Positions 17,121-26,170 of a stretch of DNA of 64,000 nt are shown one piece after another. Position numbers and translations under genes: made by a program. The stretch is from the NCBI GenBank assembly GCA_964417895.1, contig CAYQJS010000004.1, forward strand, positions 1 through 64,000, read 5' to 3'. Positions within the stretch are counted from its first letter, which is position 1; every line of letters begins with the position of its first letter. The notes below the pieces were generated by a model. It was given only the letters and a program-made list of their open reading frames with translations. It ran no database searches and had not been told where the DNA came from. Source of the DNA: CAYQJS01 sp964417895 (GTDB lineage Bacteria; Chloroflexota; UBA6077; SHYK01).

Positions 17121-18188
17121 TCAGCGCAGGCCAAAAAGCTGGGCCCACTGGCGTTGACGCGTCGCGAGTGCCTGGGCATGTTCGGGCCGCGACGCGTATG
17201 CCTTGAACTCGCTGGGAACGGCATAGGGAGCTCGGGTGACCCTGGGGTGCAGGGTGTAGCGACCTGCGAGCTCCGCCAACGCCTCCTGGCCCTCCACGCT
17301 GACGAGCCAGCTCATGAAGAGCTTGCCCGCGTTGGGGTTAGGCCCACCCTTCACCTTCGCCACTGCCTGCATGTAGAGGACACCCTCGGTCTTCATCCAC
17401 TCCACCGGCGCGCCGTTCGCCTTGAGCTGCTCGATGCGGTGGGCGTACGCACCCAGGAAGACGGCGCCATGGCCAGCCGCCAAGAGGTCGGCCGTTTCGA
17501 CGTGGCCAGCATGGAGCTGCGGATCATTGGCCGCGATGCGTCGGAACAGGTCCATTCCGCGCTCCTCGCCGTAGGCATCGTTCGAGAGGAGGGCGTTGAA
17601 CATCTCGACGTCGTCGGCTTCCATCAAAATTCTGCCCTTCCACCTGGGATCACCCATGTCTTCATAACTGGTTGGCGCGTCGGCTCGTGAGACCAGGTTC
17701 GTGTTCCACGCGATGACGTCATGGTTGGTCCGGACGCCGATCCAGTGGCAGCCGCTATCGTAGAGGCGGGGATTCAGCTCCTGCAGATTCGGCGGGCAGA
17801 ACGGCTCGATCAGCCCCTGGTTCATCGCGCGGTAGACCTCAAATCCGCTGGTTTCGAACACGTCTGCGCGCGCGCCTCCCGCGCGGGCCTCTGCGACGAT
17901 CCGCTCGAGCAGCCGCTCGCCAGTCGCCCGGACGTGCTGGATCTTGACCCCGGGAAACCGCGCCTCAAAGAGAGGGAACAGGTCTTTCACATCGTCCAGG
18001 TTCAGAGATGAGTAAAGGACAACCCTTCCCTCGGCTTTCGCGGCTTGGTGAAGCGTTTCCAGGCGGCCAGCGCCGACCATGGAGGCCGCGGCCGGCGGCG
18101 ATGATCCGATAGTGGGCGTGCAGCCCCCAGCGACCAGCGCCAGCGCGATCAACCAGAATAACAAACGGGGCGGGATTGGCCGGGGCAC
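17121..18188 (-). CDS. ABC transporter solute-binding lipoprotein (AfuA/Fe3+-type fold)
   Basis: This 355-residue class II binding protein has a signal peptide and lipobox (LLFWLIALALVAGGC, Cys about 23) and then GRVVLYSSLNLDDVKDLFPL and FEARFPGVKI, characteristic of the iron/thiamine/2-aminoethylphosphonate family. Later it has WNTNLV, YEDMGDPRWKGRI and NAGKLFMSWLVS. GTG 18188 is chosen over the longer frame to 18248 because GAGAGGTGGC precedes it and the lipoprotein signal then has normal length. No permease or ATPase gene is nearby, so it is an orphan component. The ligand is probably a metal or an organic anion. Confidence 0.85.
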   Translation of the reverse strand: MPRPIPPRLLFWLIALALVAGGCTPTIGSSPPAAASMVGAGRLETLHQAAKAEGRVVLYSSLNLDDVKDLFPLFEARFPGVKIQHVRATGERLLERIVAEARAGGARADVFETSGFEVYRAMNQGLIEPFCPPNLQELNPRLYDSGCHWIGVRTNHDVIAWNTNLVSRADAPTSYEDMGDPRWKGRILMEADDVEMFNALLSNDAYGEERGMDLFRRIAANDPQLHAGHVETADLLAAGHGAVFLGAYAHRIEQLKANGAPVEWMKTEGVLYMQAVAKVKGGPNPNAGKLFMSWLVSVEGQEALAELAGRYTLHPRVTRAPYAVPSEFKAYASRPEHAQALATRQRQWAQLFGLR

Positions 18189-18481
18189 GCCACCTCTCGG
18201 TTCTGTCCGATACTGATTCCGCCTCAGAAGGTACCAACTGCGCCCCACGCAGGCAAGCGACCAGGCTGCGACTCAAAATTCTTGCGCGTGGCGCCAACCG
18301 GAGCGCGCTTACGCCCGCTTTATCCCAAGGAGCGGCGACTGCGGCCACGAAAACAGGCGAGGGAATTACCACGTAGCACTCAGAGAGGAGAGGTAGCGGC
18401 CTGGGGGCGGATCCGCAACCCCTCGACTTCTCAACGGGTCACTCTGCCTGCAGAGTGCTGTGGTAACATCCCAGGCTAACG

Positions 18482-18934
18482 GTGAAGCCAGGTGCGACGA
18501 TCTCCGTAGACAGTGAGATGATCCTCCACGGTTGCGCGGTGTCTGGCGAGGGCAGGGCGGCGGAGTTCACGCAGCTGGGCTGGGTGCGGCGCCAGCTCAG
18601 CGCGAAGCTCGGGTTCCACCCTTACCCGGGCACATTCAACGTCCGGGTGGCCAGCGCTGAGGACCGGGCGCTCTGGGGCCTACTGAAGGCCCGGCTCAGC
18701 ATCCGCCTCGAGGAGCCCGACGAGTCCGGCTGCGGGGCTATGTGTTCTCCGGTGCTTATCAACGACCGCATCAGCGGCGCTATCCTGGTGCCGGGCATCC
18801 CCGGATACCCGCCCGATCAGGTCGAGGTTGTCGCGGCCCAAAGCATACGAGCGACGCTGTGCGTTGCGGACGGCGACCCGATCACCTTGCGCGTCGTGCC
18901 CCGCACGAGGGACACAGGCGATGTCGGGGCCTGA
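18482..18934 (+). CDS. DUF120 (CTP-dependent riboflavin kinase-like) protein
   Basis: This 150-residue protein resembles the DUF120 domain, the archaeal CTP-dependent riboflavin kinase that makes FMN. Signatures are the GEGRAAEF loop, the KLGFHPYPGTFNVRV strand, and LCVADGDPITLRV near the end. The start is GTG 18482 or ATG 18518. Its last 14 bases overlap the PNPOx gene, and that gene overlaps the VOC gene, so the three are translationally coupled. A flavin-binding neighbour makes an FMN-related role plausible. Bacteria usually use RibF instead, so this may be a divergent sugar-acid or nucleotide enzyme. Confidence 0.7.
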   Translation: MKPGATISVDSEMILHGCAVSGEGRAAEFTQLGWVRRQLSAKLGFHPYPGTFNVRVASAEDRALWGLLKARLSIRLEEPDESGCGAMCSPVLINDRISGAILVPGIPGYPPDQVEVVAAQSIRATLCVADGDPITLRVVPRTRDTGDVGA

Positions 18935-19418
18935 CATCCATGACGTGCGCGCGGACGCTCGAGACTACCTCGTTCGGCATAACACGGTCTCCCTCGCCAC
19001 GTCTGGTCCCGACGGGATCTGGGCGGCAACGGTTTTCTACGCCAGCGTCGGCTTCGCTCTCTACTTTCTGTCCGAGCCGACGACGCGCCACGTTCAGAAC
19101 CTCCTCGCCAATCCATCGGTCGCCGCCACGGTCAACGAGGACTATCGCGACTGGCAGCAGATCAAAGGCATCCAGATGGCTGCCACATGCCAGGAGGTGC
19201 GCGGCAAGGTGGAGCTTGGGCGAGCCCTGGCTGCATACGTGAAGAAGTATCCGTTCGTGGCTCAGTTTCTATCGCCGGGCCGGCTCCTCAAGGGCATGCA
19301 CGTTGGTGGTCGTGCGCTCGACGTACGCTGCTATCGGCTCACGCCGACGAGGTTGCTCTTTCTGGACAACGAGCGCGGCTTCAGCGACCGGCAGGAGATT
19401 CCGCTGGAGGGCCGATGA
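18921..19418 (+). CDS. Pyridoxamine 5'-phosphate oxidase-fold flavoprotein
   Basis: This 165-residue split-barrel protein of the PNPOx-like family has VRHNTVSLATSGPDGIWAAT and VFYASVGFALYFLSEPTT, followed by RHVQNLLANPSVAATVNED, the usual flavin-binding strand order. ATG 18921 (GGCG ATG TCGGGG) is inside the end of the DUF120 gene and the TGA overlaps the next ATG. A longer upstream frame is composed of shadow codons of DUF120 and is rejected. Such proteins bind FMN, F420 or haem and reduce or store small molecules. Coupling to a possible FMN-making enzyme supports FMN. Confidence 0.85.
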   Translation: MSGPDIHDVRADARDYLVRHNTVSLATSGPDGIWAATVFYASVGFALYFLSEPTTRHVQNLLANPSVAATVNEDYRDWQQIKGIQMAATCQEVRGKVELGRALAAYVKKYPFVAQFLSPGRLLKGMHVGGRALDVRCYRLTPTRLLFLDNERGFSDRQEIPLEGR

Positions 19419-19810
19419 TCAACCGCCTGGACCACGTGGCGATCACTGTGGCGGACCTGGATCAGTCCATCGATTTTTACTCGCGGCATTTCGGGCTCGA
19501 ACCGTACTTCACGCACGACATTCAGGCCAGCCCACCGCGCACCATCGCTTATCTGCGCTCACCCCAGGGCGTACTCGAGCTGATGCGTGCCCCCGGCCGT
19601 CGCATGGGTGAGGGCTTCCACTTCTGCTTCGTAACCGACGACTTCGATGCTGTCTACGCCCGTCTGGTGCGCGACGGTGTCGCCGTGAAGTCGGAGCCGA
19701 GGCCCACCGCCGCGAGAGAGCCATCGGAAGAGGGGTGGCTCCGGTGCGTGTTCAGTGGGCCGGATGGCGAAGAGGTCGAGCTGCGCGGCCCGGGACGCAG
19801 TTCGGCCTAA
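19415..19810 (+). CDS. VOC (glyoxalase/dioxygenase superfamily) protein
   Basis: This 131-residue vicinal-oxygen-chelate protein begins INRLDHVAITVADLDQSIDF with the metal-ligand His in LDHVAI. The central GFHFCFVTDDFDAVYARL supplies the second His, and PDGEEVELRG provides a Glu ligand. ATG 19415 overlaps the TGA of the PNPOx gene (ATGA). This third member of the coupled operon may be a lyase, epimerase or dioxygenase; the reaction cannot be deduced. Confidence 0.88.
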   Translation: MINRLDHVAITVADLDQSIDFYSRHFGLEPYFTHDIQASPPRTIAYLRSPQGVLELMRAPGRRMGEGFHFCFVTDDFDAVYARLVRDGVAVKSEPRPTAAREPSEEGWLRCVFSGPDGEEVELRGPGRSSA

Positions 19811-19827
19811 CACGGGATCGGAAGATT

Positions 19828-19989
19828 TCCTTACCCACCCCCCTCCCTAACCCTCCCCCGCAAGGGGGGAGGGGACCAGCTGTTTCCCCCTCCCCCGGAA
19901 AGGAGGGGACCAGTTGTTTCCCCCTCCCCCTCGACGGGGGTTGGGGTGGGGGAGATCGTAACCCGAGATGCATGCGAACAGACGCACTA
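19828..19989. mobile_element. MITE-like palindromic element, copy E (inverted)
   Basis: Read on the minus strand the right end is AGTGCGTCTGTTCGCATG, followed by GGGTTACGATC and the CCCCCACCCCAACC core, closely matching copy A and copy D in opposite orientation. Three C/G-rich palindromes fill the core, separated by the repeated GGGACCAGYTGTTTCCCCCTC. The left boundary is uncertain because the terminal repeat is eroded. It lies between the VOC stop and a truncated metallopeptidase fragment. Confidence 0.65.
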
Positions 19990-20078
19990 GCAGCGACCGG
20001 CAGCAACCTACGAAACCAACTACGTCGAGGCTCTCAGAAGTGCGGCCGGGGTGCCTTGCATCCTCGGACGCCCTGCGC

Positions 20079-20330
20079 TCAGAGTCGGTAGTTTCGAGGG
20101 TGCTGCTCGATGCCAGCCCAGTCGGCCCGGCGTCGCCGAATCCAGCCGGCTCGGCTCGCCACGAACTCCTCGATTCGACCGCGCGATGTCCTGGCTAGCA
20201 CCGCGACCCGCACTCCGTCCACCGGATGTACGCTGATCTCGAGGGTCCTGCGCCGACGCCGGCTCCGGATGACCGCGTAGTCGATGGGCTCGCCATGCAC
20301 GTGGAGGGTTCGGCGTTCTACGTCAGGCAA
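20079..20330 (-). pseudogene. Truncated YgjP/SprT-like metallopeptidase (N-terminal fragment)
   Basis: The 83-residue frame (TTG 20330) matches the N-terminal part of YgjP-like M48-type metallopeptidases: IRSRRRRRTLEISVHP...GVRV and IEEFVASRAGWIRRRRA. Family members run to about 230-250 residues and carry a zinc-binding HExxH downstream, which is missing here because the frame ends within unrelated sequence. MITE copy E lies about 90 bp further along, so insertion or deletion near it may have removed the rest. It starts 6 nt after the OpgC-esterase stop. Confidence 0.7.
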
Positions 20331-20336
20331 GGGGCC

Positions 20337-22610
20337 TTACGCTCGCCTCTCAGGACTGAGGGCCGCGCCGTAAAAGCGAAGGTAGTCCGCCACGTGGCGT
20401 TTCCAGTAATCACCGTCGTGATCGCCGGGGAACACGCTCCACTGGTGGTCGATGCCGCGCTGCTCGAGTGTCCCGTGGAGCACCTCCACGCGCCCGATCC
20501 AGTCGTCCTGGTCGCCCACGTCGATCCAAATCTTCAGCTCGTGGATGCGCGGGGCCCGCGCGGCGAGAGGAATAGGGGCCCGGCGCGCATATTGCCCCCG
20601 CATCCCGAGGAAGTCACGCTCGCCTTCTTCCGGGAGAGACGGGCTGTGCGCACCGACGACGCCGAACACGTCAGGATTCCGAAACGCCTGGACGAGAGCG
20701 CCCGTCCCTCCCATCGATAACCCGCCGATGGCCCGATGCTCACGGTCGGGAAGGACGCGGTACGTGGCATCGATGTGTCGGACGAGATCGCCCCACAGGT
20801 AGTCCCCGTAGGATGGCCCGTCGGGCACGAGATTCACCCAGTAGCTGAAGTCCCCCTGGGGAAGGACGATGATCAAGGGCAGGATCTCGCGGCTGGCGAT
20901 CATTCGATCCGCGCGGTCGATGAGTCCATAGGCGGCCCACTCCTCGTAGTGCCCGCTGTTGCCGTGAAGCATGTAGAGCACAGGGTAGCGGCGGCCTTCG
21001 TTCTCGTAGCCAGGCGGGAGGTAGATAAAGTACGGCATGTCTCGGTCGAGCGAGGGGCTGAAGAACATGAGGTTGCGGAAGCCGCCTCGGATCGTCCCAA
21101 CGTACTCACTCGCGCGTGGCTCCGCCCGGGCGAAGGGCCCGAGCGGGAGCTGCAAGCGCGGGCGGGGGAGGGGGACTGCGGTCTCCGCGCGGGGCGGTTT
21201 TCCTGGAACGGGCGTCCCGAATGCCCGCGCCACCCGCGATGCATACGGGTCCGCCTCCGGCGCGGCGCTCGCCACGCCTGGCATGCTGGGCGACGGGTCG
21301 AACGGGAGCAGAATCAGGCAAGCGAACACGGCGCCCAGAGCCCAGGCGTAGCGTGCGCGCCCTGCCGACGGACTGACGAAGAGGAAGCGCCGTCGAATCA
21401 GGAGCCAGATGACCAGCACCGTCGCGATCTGAACGGCCGCATTGACCGGCCGCGCGTACCGTTCGGCAACTGCGACCGCATCGAGCGCGAGAGCAACGGG
21501 GAGGGCGAGCACTACATGGGCCGCGTAGGCGTACAGTGCGCTCTGCCCCAGGGGGAGCAGCAGCCAGCCCAGCCCACGGTATACCGGGCGCCAGGCCTGA
21601 GTCGCCAGCAAATAGAAGAACCCGAAGACGACGATGGAGGCGACGATGCGCCCCGGCCGGACGTCGGCCTTTCCAAAAACGACCTCGAGGAAGAACAGTT
21701 GCAGCTCCGCTGCCTGCTCCGGGTCCCAGAAGCGAGGCAGCCGGTCCAGGGCCTGATAGAGCACGATGAGCGCCACGAATGCGACGCCCGATGCCCCCAG
21801 CGCCAGCCTGCGCGGGAAGCTAGCGAGCCGGTGCGTGAGGCCCGTGTGGTGCCAGCCCAGCGCAAGCCCGGTGAAAAAGAACACCTGCCAGGCGGACAGA
21901 ATGAAGAGGTAATTGCCGGCGATGGGCCAGGGGACCTCCGCGTGCTCGGGAAAGAGCTGGTACACAGCCCAGAGGAGCCATGAGACGCCGAGAACGACGC
22001 CGGTGCGGCCCTGCGAGAGCATTATGAGGGCGAGGGGCGACACCAGCAGCAGCAATGCGTACAGCAATGGGATATCCACCAGGTAGTAGGTCCGGTGGAG
22101 TGTCAATACCGAAACGACGAAGGCCGCCGGGTCGCGGAAGTCGATGCCCTGGGCCCAGCTCAGGGCCAGCAGCTCCGACGTCGGAATGAATAGGAGGGTC
22201 AAAGTGATCGTGAGGAGGTAGAGCGTAACGGCCCGCTCGAGCGCACGGCGCAAGGAGACGCCCAGGCCGTCGCGCTCGATAAGGCGGCGGTACACGAGTC
22301 CCATGACGAGGCCGGAGATGAAGATGAAAGCCTCGGCGGCGGACGTGTAGAAGCGGTTGCCGCCGGTAATGCCATAGAGGAGCGAAGGTCCGCCAATGTG
22401 GTCGACGATCATCGCGAGCACGCAGAAGCCGCGGAGCAGATCGATACGCAGGTCCCGCCCCGCCTCATTCGGGACATAGGGGCCCCATGGTGCGCGTGCT
22501 TGGGCGCGTTCGGTTTGCAGGAGTGCGGGGATCACTCGGGTGAGCAAGAAGCTCGCCGCTCCAAGACAGTAAACCACGAGGCTGGCGCCTGCGAGCCCGC
22601 CTTCACTCAA
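20337..22610 (-). CDS. OpgC-type membrane acyltransferase fused to an esterase
   Basis: This 757-residue protein has two parts. Residues about 1-440 are a polytopic membrane domain with RDLRIDLLRGFCVLAMIVDH and AAEAFIFISGLVMGLVYRR, the signature of OpgC, which succinylates periplasmic glucans. Residues about 510-750 are an alpha/beta-hydrolase of the esterase D/feruloyl-esterase type: PYFIYLPPGYENEGRRYPVL, MLHGNSG, then GGLSMGGTGA with the nucleophile Ser, a late Asp (DVGDQDDW) and His in GDHDGDYW. The fusion suggests that one protein adds and removes acyl groups on a surface glycan, or that the esterase is tethered outside the membrane. The start is taken at the first in-frame codon. Confidence 0.85.
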   Translation of the reverse strand: MSEGGLAGASLVVYCLGAASFLLTRVIPALLQTERAQARAPWGPYVPNEAGRDLRIDLLRGFCVLAMIVDHIGGPSLLYGITGGNRFYTSAAEAFIFISGLVMGLVYRRLIERDGLGVSLRRALERAVTLYLLTITLTLLFIPTSELLALSWAQGIDFRDPAAFVVSVLTLHRTYYLVDIPLLYALLLLVSPLALIMLSQGRTGVVLGVSWLLWAVYQLFPEHAEVPWPIAGNYLFILSAWQVFFFTGLALGWHHTGLTHRLASFPRRLALGASGVAFVALIVLYQALDRLPRFWDPEQAAELQLFFLEVVFGKADVRPGRIVASIVVFGFFYLLATQAWRPVYRGLGWLLLPLGQSALYAYAAHVVLALPVALALDAVAVAERYARPVNAAVQIATVLVIWLLIRRRFLFVSPSAGRARYAWALGAVFACLILLPFDPSPSMPGVASAAPEADPYASRVARAFGTPVPGKPPRAETAVPLPRPRLQLPLGPFARAEPRASEYVGTIRGGFRNLMFFSPSLDRDMPYFIYLPPGYENEGRRYPVLYMLHGNSGHYEEWAAYGLIDRADRMIASREILPLIIVLPQGDFSYWVNLVPDGPSYGDYLWGDLVRHIDATYRVLPDREHRAIGGLSMGGTGALVQAFRNPDVFGVVGAHSPSLPEEGERDFLGMRGQYARRAPIPLAARAPRIHELKIWIDVGDQDDWIGRVEVLHGTLEQRGIDHQWSVFPGDHDGDYWKRHVADYLRFYGAALSPERRA

Positions 22611-22698
22611 CTATAGCCGTTGCCGCTGCGCGCTTGTTTCTTAGGATTCTCTTAGGATAGAATCCCGGGCGTTCCTCGATAGTTCGACGAGAGGTGGC

Positions 22699-23667
22699 AT
22701 GCGCGCAGTTCTCGCCAGGCGGCGCCGCCCCGTTGGCCGATCGCGGTCCGGTGGAGTCGCCGCATTTGCCGTAGGCTGCTTCGCTTTCGTCACCCTGGGT
22801 CCGGTCCCAATACCCCTGACGCTGGCAGTCCTGGGGGGACCCCCGCAGCTGGCGGCTCAGACGCAGCCCTCCTCGTTAGCTCATCCCGACCCGATCATTG
22901 CACTCGCGCATCCCGGCGCCGACGTCCGGGTCGACGGTTTCTACGTCCACGTCCCGGCTGGCGCCAGGGAGCCGCTCACCGCCCTCGTGGCGCTCCACGG
23001 GATGGGTGCTGACGGGGAGGACTTCGCACGGAGCCTTCGCGAGCGCTCGGACGTAGAGGGTTGGGCCCTGGTGGCGCCAACGTATCAGTACGGCGACTGG
23101 CGCGACCCATCGCAGCTCGCCCGCGAGGCCGCTGAGGAAATGCCGGGGCTGGCGTCGTTCCTCGATCGGATGCCCGAGATCACCGGCCTGAGCTTTCGAC
23201 CGCGCGTCCTGCTGTACGGCTTCTCCCGCGGTGGCCAGACGGCCAATCGGTTCGCCCTGGCCTTTCCGGAGCGCGTTGTAGGGGTAGCCATGGTCGCTTC
23301 GGGTACATACACGCTGCCTTTCACCTCCATCGTGGTGGGGGACGACCTAGTCGCGCCGCGTTTCCCGTTCGGCGTCGCGAACCTTCCCGAGATCGTAGGG
23401 CGCCCGTTCGATGGCCAGCGATTCGCGGACATCCCCTTCTGGATCGGCGTGGGTGAGCGTGATACGGACCCCGATGATGTCCCCCACCAGTGGGACCGCT
23501 ATCTCGGAGACGATCGGGTCGAACGCGCCGATCGGTTCGCCGAATGGCTGCGACAGGCCGGATGCGCGGCGCAGGTCCAGGTTTTCCCTGGCGTAGGCCA
23601 CGGCGAGACGGAGCAGATCCGCGCCGCGGCGTTGGAGTTTCTGGCTCGCGTCGCAAGCGGCGTCTAG
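22699..23667 (+). CDS. Secreted alpha/beta hydrolase
   Basis: This 322-residue protein has an Arg-rich N-terminus and hydrophobic signal segment (VAAFAVGCFAFVTLGPVPI). The hydrolase domain shows VALHGMGADGEDF (oxyanion region), LLYGFSRGGQTANRFALAFP with Ser in G-F-S-R-G, a later Asp (GVGERDTDP) and His in PGVGHGET. It resembles PHB-depolymerase/prolyl-oligopeptidase-like secreted esterases. It is divergent from the OpgC-esterase gene, with only 88 bp between the two starts, so they may share a regulatory region and act on the same envelope substrate. Confidence 0.85.
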   Translation: MRAVLARRRRPVGRSRSGGVAAFAVGCFAFVTLGPVPIPLTLAVLGGPPQLAAQTQPSSLAHPDPIIALAHPGADVRVDGFYVHVPAGAREPLTALVALHGMGADGEDFARSLRERSDVEGWALVAPTYQYGDWRDPSQLAREAAEEMPGLASFLDRMPEITGLSFRPRVLLYGFSRGGQTANRFALAFPERVVGVAMVASGTYTLPFTSIVVGDDLVAPRFPFGVANLPEIVGRPFDGQRFADIPFWIGVGERDTDPDDVPHQWDRYLGDDRVERADRFAEWLRQAGCAAQVQVFPGVGHGETEQIRAAALEFLARVASGV

Positions 23668-23780
23668 CAGGCGTTGACGGAAAGTGTCATCCTAACTAAT
23701 CACTATTTCCGCGCAGTGTATCGCGCCCCAGGCACTCGGTACCCCCCAGGGTGAGCTTCCACCAACGCACGTCGTAGGCG

Positions 23781-25334
23781 TCAGCAGGCATACTCGCCAC
23801 TGAAAGGGTCGTTCGGGTACTGCACCAGCATTACCGTGCCCCCGCCGAAGGCCGCGGTCGGGGCGCAGAATCTCGGGGCATCGGAGCGACTTCTCGCCCC
23901 GGCAACCCACAGCGGGAGACCAGGGCTGAAGCTGCCGGCGATCTCGTTCCACTGATAGGCGGTCGAGTAGATGCCGACCGTCAGCCCCTGCGCGCGCAGC
24001 CCGTCGATAGCACCCTGAATCACGCGCGCATTGAGCGCACGGTCGTCGAACCAGGTGTTCTCGGTTTCCACGTCAAGCCACCAGAACGGAGCCATTGCGC
24101 CCTGCGATAGGGCGTAGGCCACTGCGTTCAGCGCCGCGTTGTAGCCGTAGTTGAAAGCGAGACAGGCCTGTTCCTCCGGGCGACAACCACCGGCTGGGCC
24201 AACCAGGCCGCGTGGCGCGGTGCGGCCGGCCGGGGCATTGACGTTCATGTAGAGTCCGGGCGCCACTGAGGCGGCGCGAGCCCAGGCGAACTGGCTGGCG
24301 AGGCATGGGTTCTGGTAGAAAGCGCGCCCGCCAGTGGCGCCGACCACTGCTACCTCGAAGGGCCGCGCGGGAATTGCCTCGCCACACTGAGGCCACGCGA
24401 TACTGAATCCAGAGGCGCCGCCTGGGAAGAGGCGGCCGGCAGGCAGTATGGGGCGCTGGATCGGCGCCTCGGCGAGGGCAAATGAGAGAGAGCGGTAGGA
24501 CCAGCCCTGCCTGGACGAGTGAGCGTAGACGTACAGCGTGTGCGGGCCTGGCAGCGCGCCAGAGAGCCGTGCGTCCAGGCTGAAACCTGCGTTGGGTGAG
24601 GCCGGACGTTGCAGCGCGATGGCCACGTCGGCGCGAGGCAGCCCGATGGCAGCAGCGCCGACGGCCGGCCCCCTGCCAGCCTCCCCGTCAACGTAGACGT
24701 GGACGGCGTCGACACCCGATCCCGATGTGGCGCCAGGATCGAGCGCCCAGCCGGCGACGGACAGTGCCTGCCCGTCCGTCGCTCTGGCATCCGGAGCGGG
24801 ACGGTCCACGGTGATGGCCGTAGCGCTCACCGTAAGCGGCAGCGTTACGAAGCTCCAGCCGCAGGAGTCCTGGACGTAGACGTACAGGGCGTGGAGACCC
24901 GGTGCTGCGTCCGCCAGGTCCCAGGCGAAGGTCCACCCGGACTGACTGGACGGGCGAGCAAAGGCCGCATCAACGTCCGGGCGGAACTGGCCGAGCGAGG
25001 CCGCGCCCAAGGGTGCCCCCGTACCCGCCTCCCCATCCAGGTAGAGGTGAACCTGATTGATCCCGCGGCCGTCCGGCCGGGCCATATCGAGCGCCCAGCC
25101 CCGCACGAGCGCCGAGGTGCTGACCGCCGCGCCGGCGACCGGGCTGTCTACGCTGATCAGGGGGCGGCAGACCGCTGACTCGGATGGGGGCGGCTGCGAC
25201 GCTGGCCCGCCCTGTGCCGAGGCGGCTGGCGCACTCGACGCCGCGGCGAGCAGCAGAGCAGTGACGACTACCAGGCGCGCTCGAATTGGATGCAGCTGCG
25301 CCCTCTCGTGCGCCACCCCAAACGGACGGCACAT
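23781..25334 (-). CDS. Secreted protein: two Ig-like modules plus DUF1906/GH25-like domain
   Basis: This 517-residue exported protein has a signal peptide (about residues 19-41, ending ASAQ), then two related beta-sandwich modules (about 55-165 and 168-275). Each contains a GWALD...VHVYLDGEAG-like block and an LHALYVYV/PHTLYVYAH strand. The C-terminal domain starts at GFSIAWPQCGE and continues with FWWLDVETENTW and GLTVGIYSTAYQW, the pattern of glycoside-hydrolase-like TIM barrels (DUF1906/GH25) that act on peptidoglycan or other glycans. It is probably a surface glycan-binding or lytic protein. It is convergent with the hydrolase gene and follows the zinc-motif gene on the same strand. Confidence 0.75.
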   Translation of the reverse strand: MCRPFGVAHERAQLHPIRARLVVVTALLLAAASSAPAASAQGGPASQPPPSESAVCRPLISVDSPVAGAAVSTSALVRGWALDMARPDGRGINQVHLYLDGEAGTGAPLGAASLGQFRPDVDAAFARPSSQSGWTFAWDLADAAPGLHALYVYVQDSCGWSFVTLPLTVSATAITVDRPAPDARATDGQALSVAGWALDPGATSGSGVDAVHVYVDGEAGRGPAVGAAAIGLPRADVAIALQRPASPNAGFSLDARLSGALPGPHTLYVYAHSSRQGWSYRSLSFALAEAPIQRPILPAGRLFPGGASGFSIAWPQCGEAIPARPFEVAVVGATGGRAFYQNPCLASQFAWARAASVAPGLYMNVNAPAGRTAPRGLVGPAGGCRPEEQACLAFNYGYNAALNAVAYALSQGAMAPFWWLDVETENTWFDDRALNARVIQGAIDGLRAQGLTVGIYSTAYQWNEIAGSFSPGLPLWVAGARSRSDAPRFCAPTAAFGGGTVMLVQYPNDPFSGEYAC

Positions 25335-25342
25335 CTGGCCCC

Positions 25343-25972
25343 CTACGGGTCGAGTGCCGTGGGTGCCGTGGGTTCCGTTGGTCGCTCGAGAGCGCGCTCG
25401 ATACTAGCGCAAACCCGGTCAAGGCGCGCCTGCCGGCGTCTATCGGGATCGTGATTCGCTTCAAACGCCAGAAACCCGTGGAGGTTCTCTAGCTCGATTC
25501 CACTGCAGGTGAGCTGGATCCCGCGTGCGGTTCGGCGCGCCCCGAGCACGACCCGCTCGATTTCCCTGTCCGCCGGGAGAAGGCTCTGGACCACCTGATT
25601 GTCGTCATCATCCAGGTAGACGGTGCATTGATCTGCGGGGTCGGACCGAATCCAGATGTCCGACTGCGCGAGGTCGTCATCAGATCCTCGCCAGCCATAG
25701 ATTATCCCGTTGTCGCCGCAACTCGGGCAGCGCCAGTCGATGTCGTCGGGCTCCTGGGCGGAACGGAGCACGTCCAGATAGCCCGGGCAGAGGCGGTGTC
25801 GGGGGCGGCGATGGCAACGGAGCGGTGTGTGGAGGGTCTCCCCGACGCGGGCAAGGCTTCCTGCTCGGCAGATGGCGCGAAAGTAGGCCGCGGCCCGCCA
25901 GGTCGCAGCGGCGATCTCGGTGGTGGGCTGTGGCGGCGGCAGACGGTCCGTGATATTGATGATGTCGCCCAG
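25343..25972 (-). CDS. Conserved hypothetical protein, probable CTG start
   Basis: The frame contains RCPSCGDNGIIYGWRG, a CxxC motif found in an uncharacterised family. A start at GTG 25771 would cut the protein in half. The same frame continues upstream with protein-like sequence (TTEIAAATWRAAAYFRAICR, then VGETLHTPLRC) and no ATG, GTG or TTG before an in-frame stop. CTG 25972 has GGAGG 7 nt upstream and gives a 209-residue protein (GDIINITDRLPPPQ at the start). So either CTG is used or an ancestral ATG has mutated. The function is unknown; it has 8 bp to the secreted glycan-type gene downstream. Confidence 0.65.
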   Translation of the reverse strand: MGDIINITDRLPPPQPTTEIAAATWRAAAYFRAICRAGSLARVGETLHTPLRCHRRPRHRLCPGYLDVLRSAQEPDDIDWRCPSCGDNGIIYGWRGSDDDLAQSDIWIRSDPADQCTVYLDDDDNQVVQSLLPADREIERVVLGARRTARGIQLTCSGIELENLHGFLAFEANHDPDRRRQARLDRVCASIERALERPTEPTAPTALDP

Positions 25973-26170
25973 CCTGGTGCCTCCGGCTTCGAAGGATTGG
26001 GGGTGTCTATTCCCGGGTTAGCCATAGAATACCGCTCCCCCAGTCGATCGCGGGGGGCCTTGATCTCTGTGCGGTCGGCGCTACTATTCTGTGAGACCGG
26101 TACTCATCGGCCGCGATTCCCGAAAGTCACGACCCACGCCCTCGCGGGGGAGGAGGCAGTAACGGCAGTG

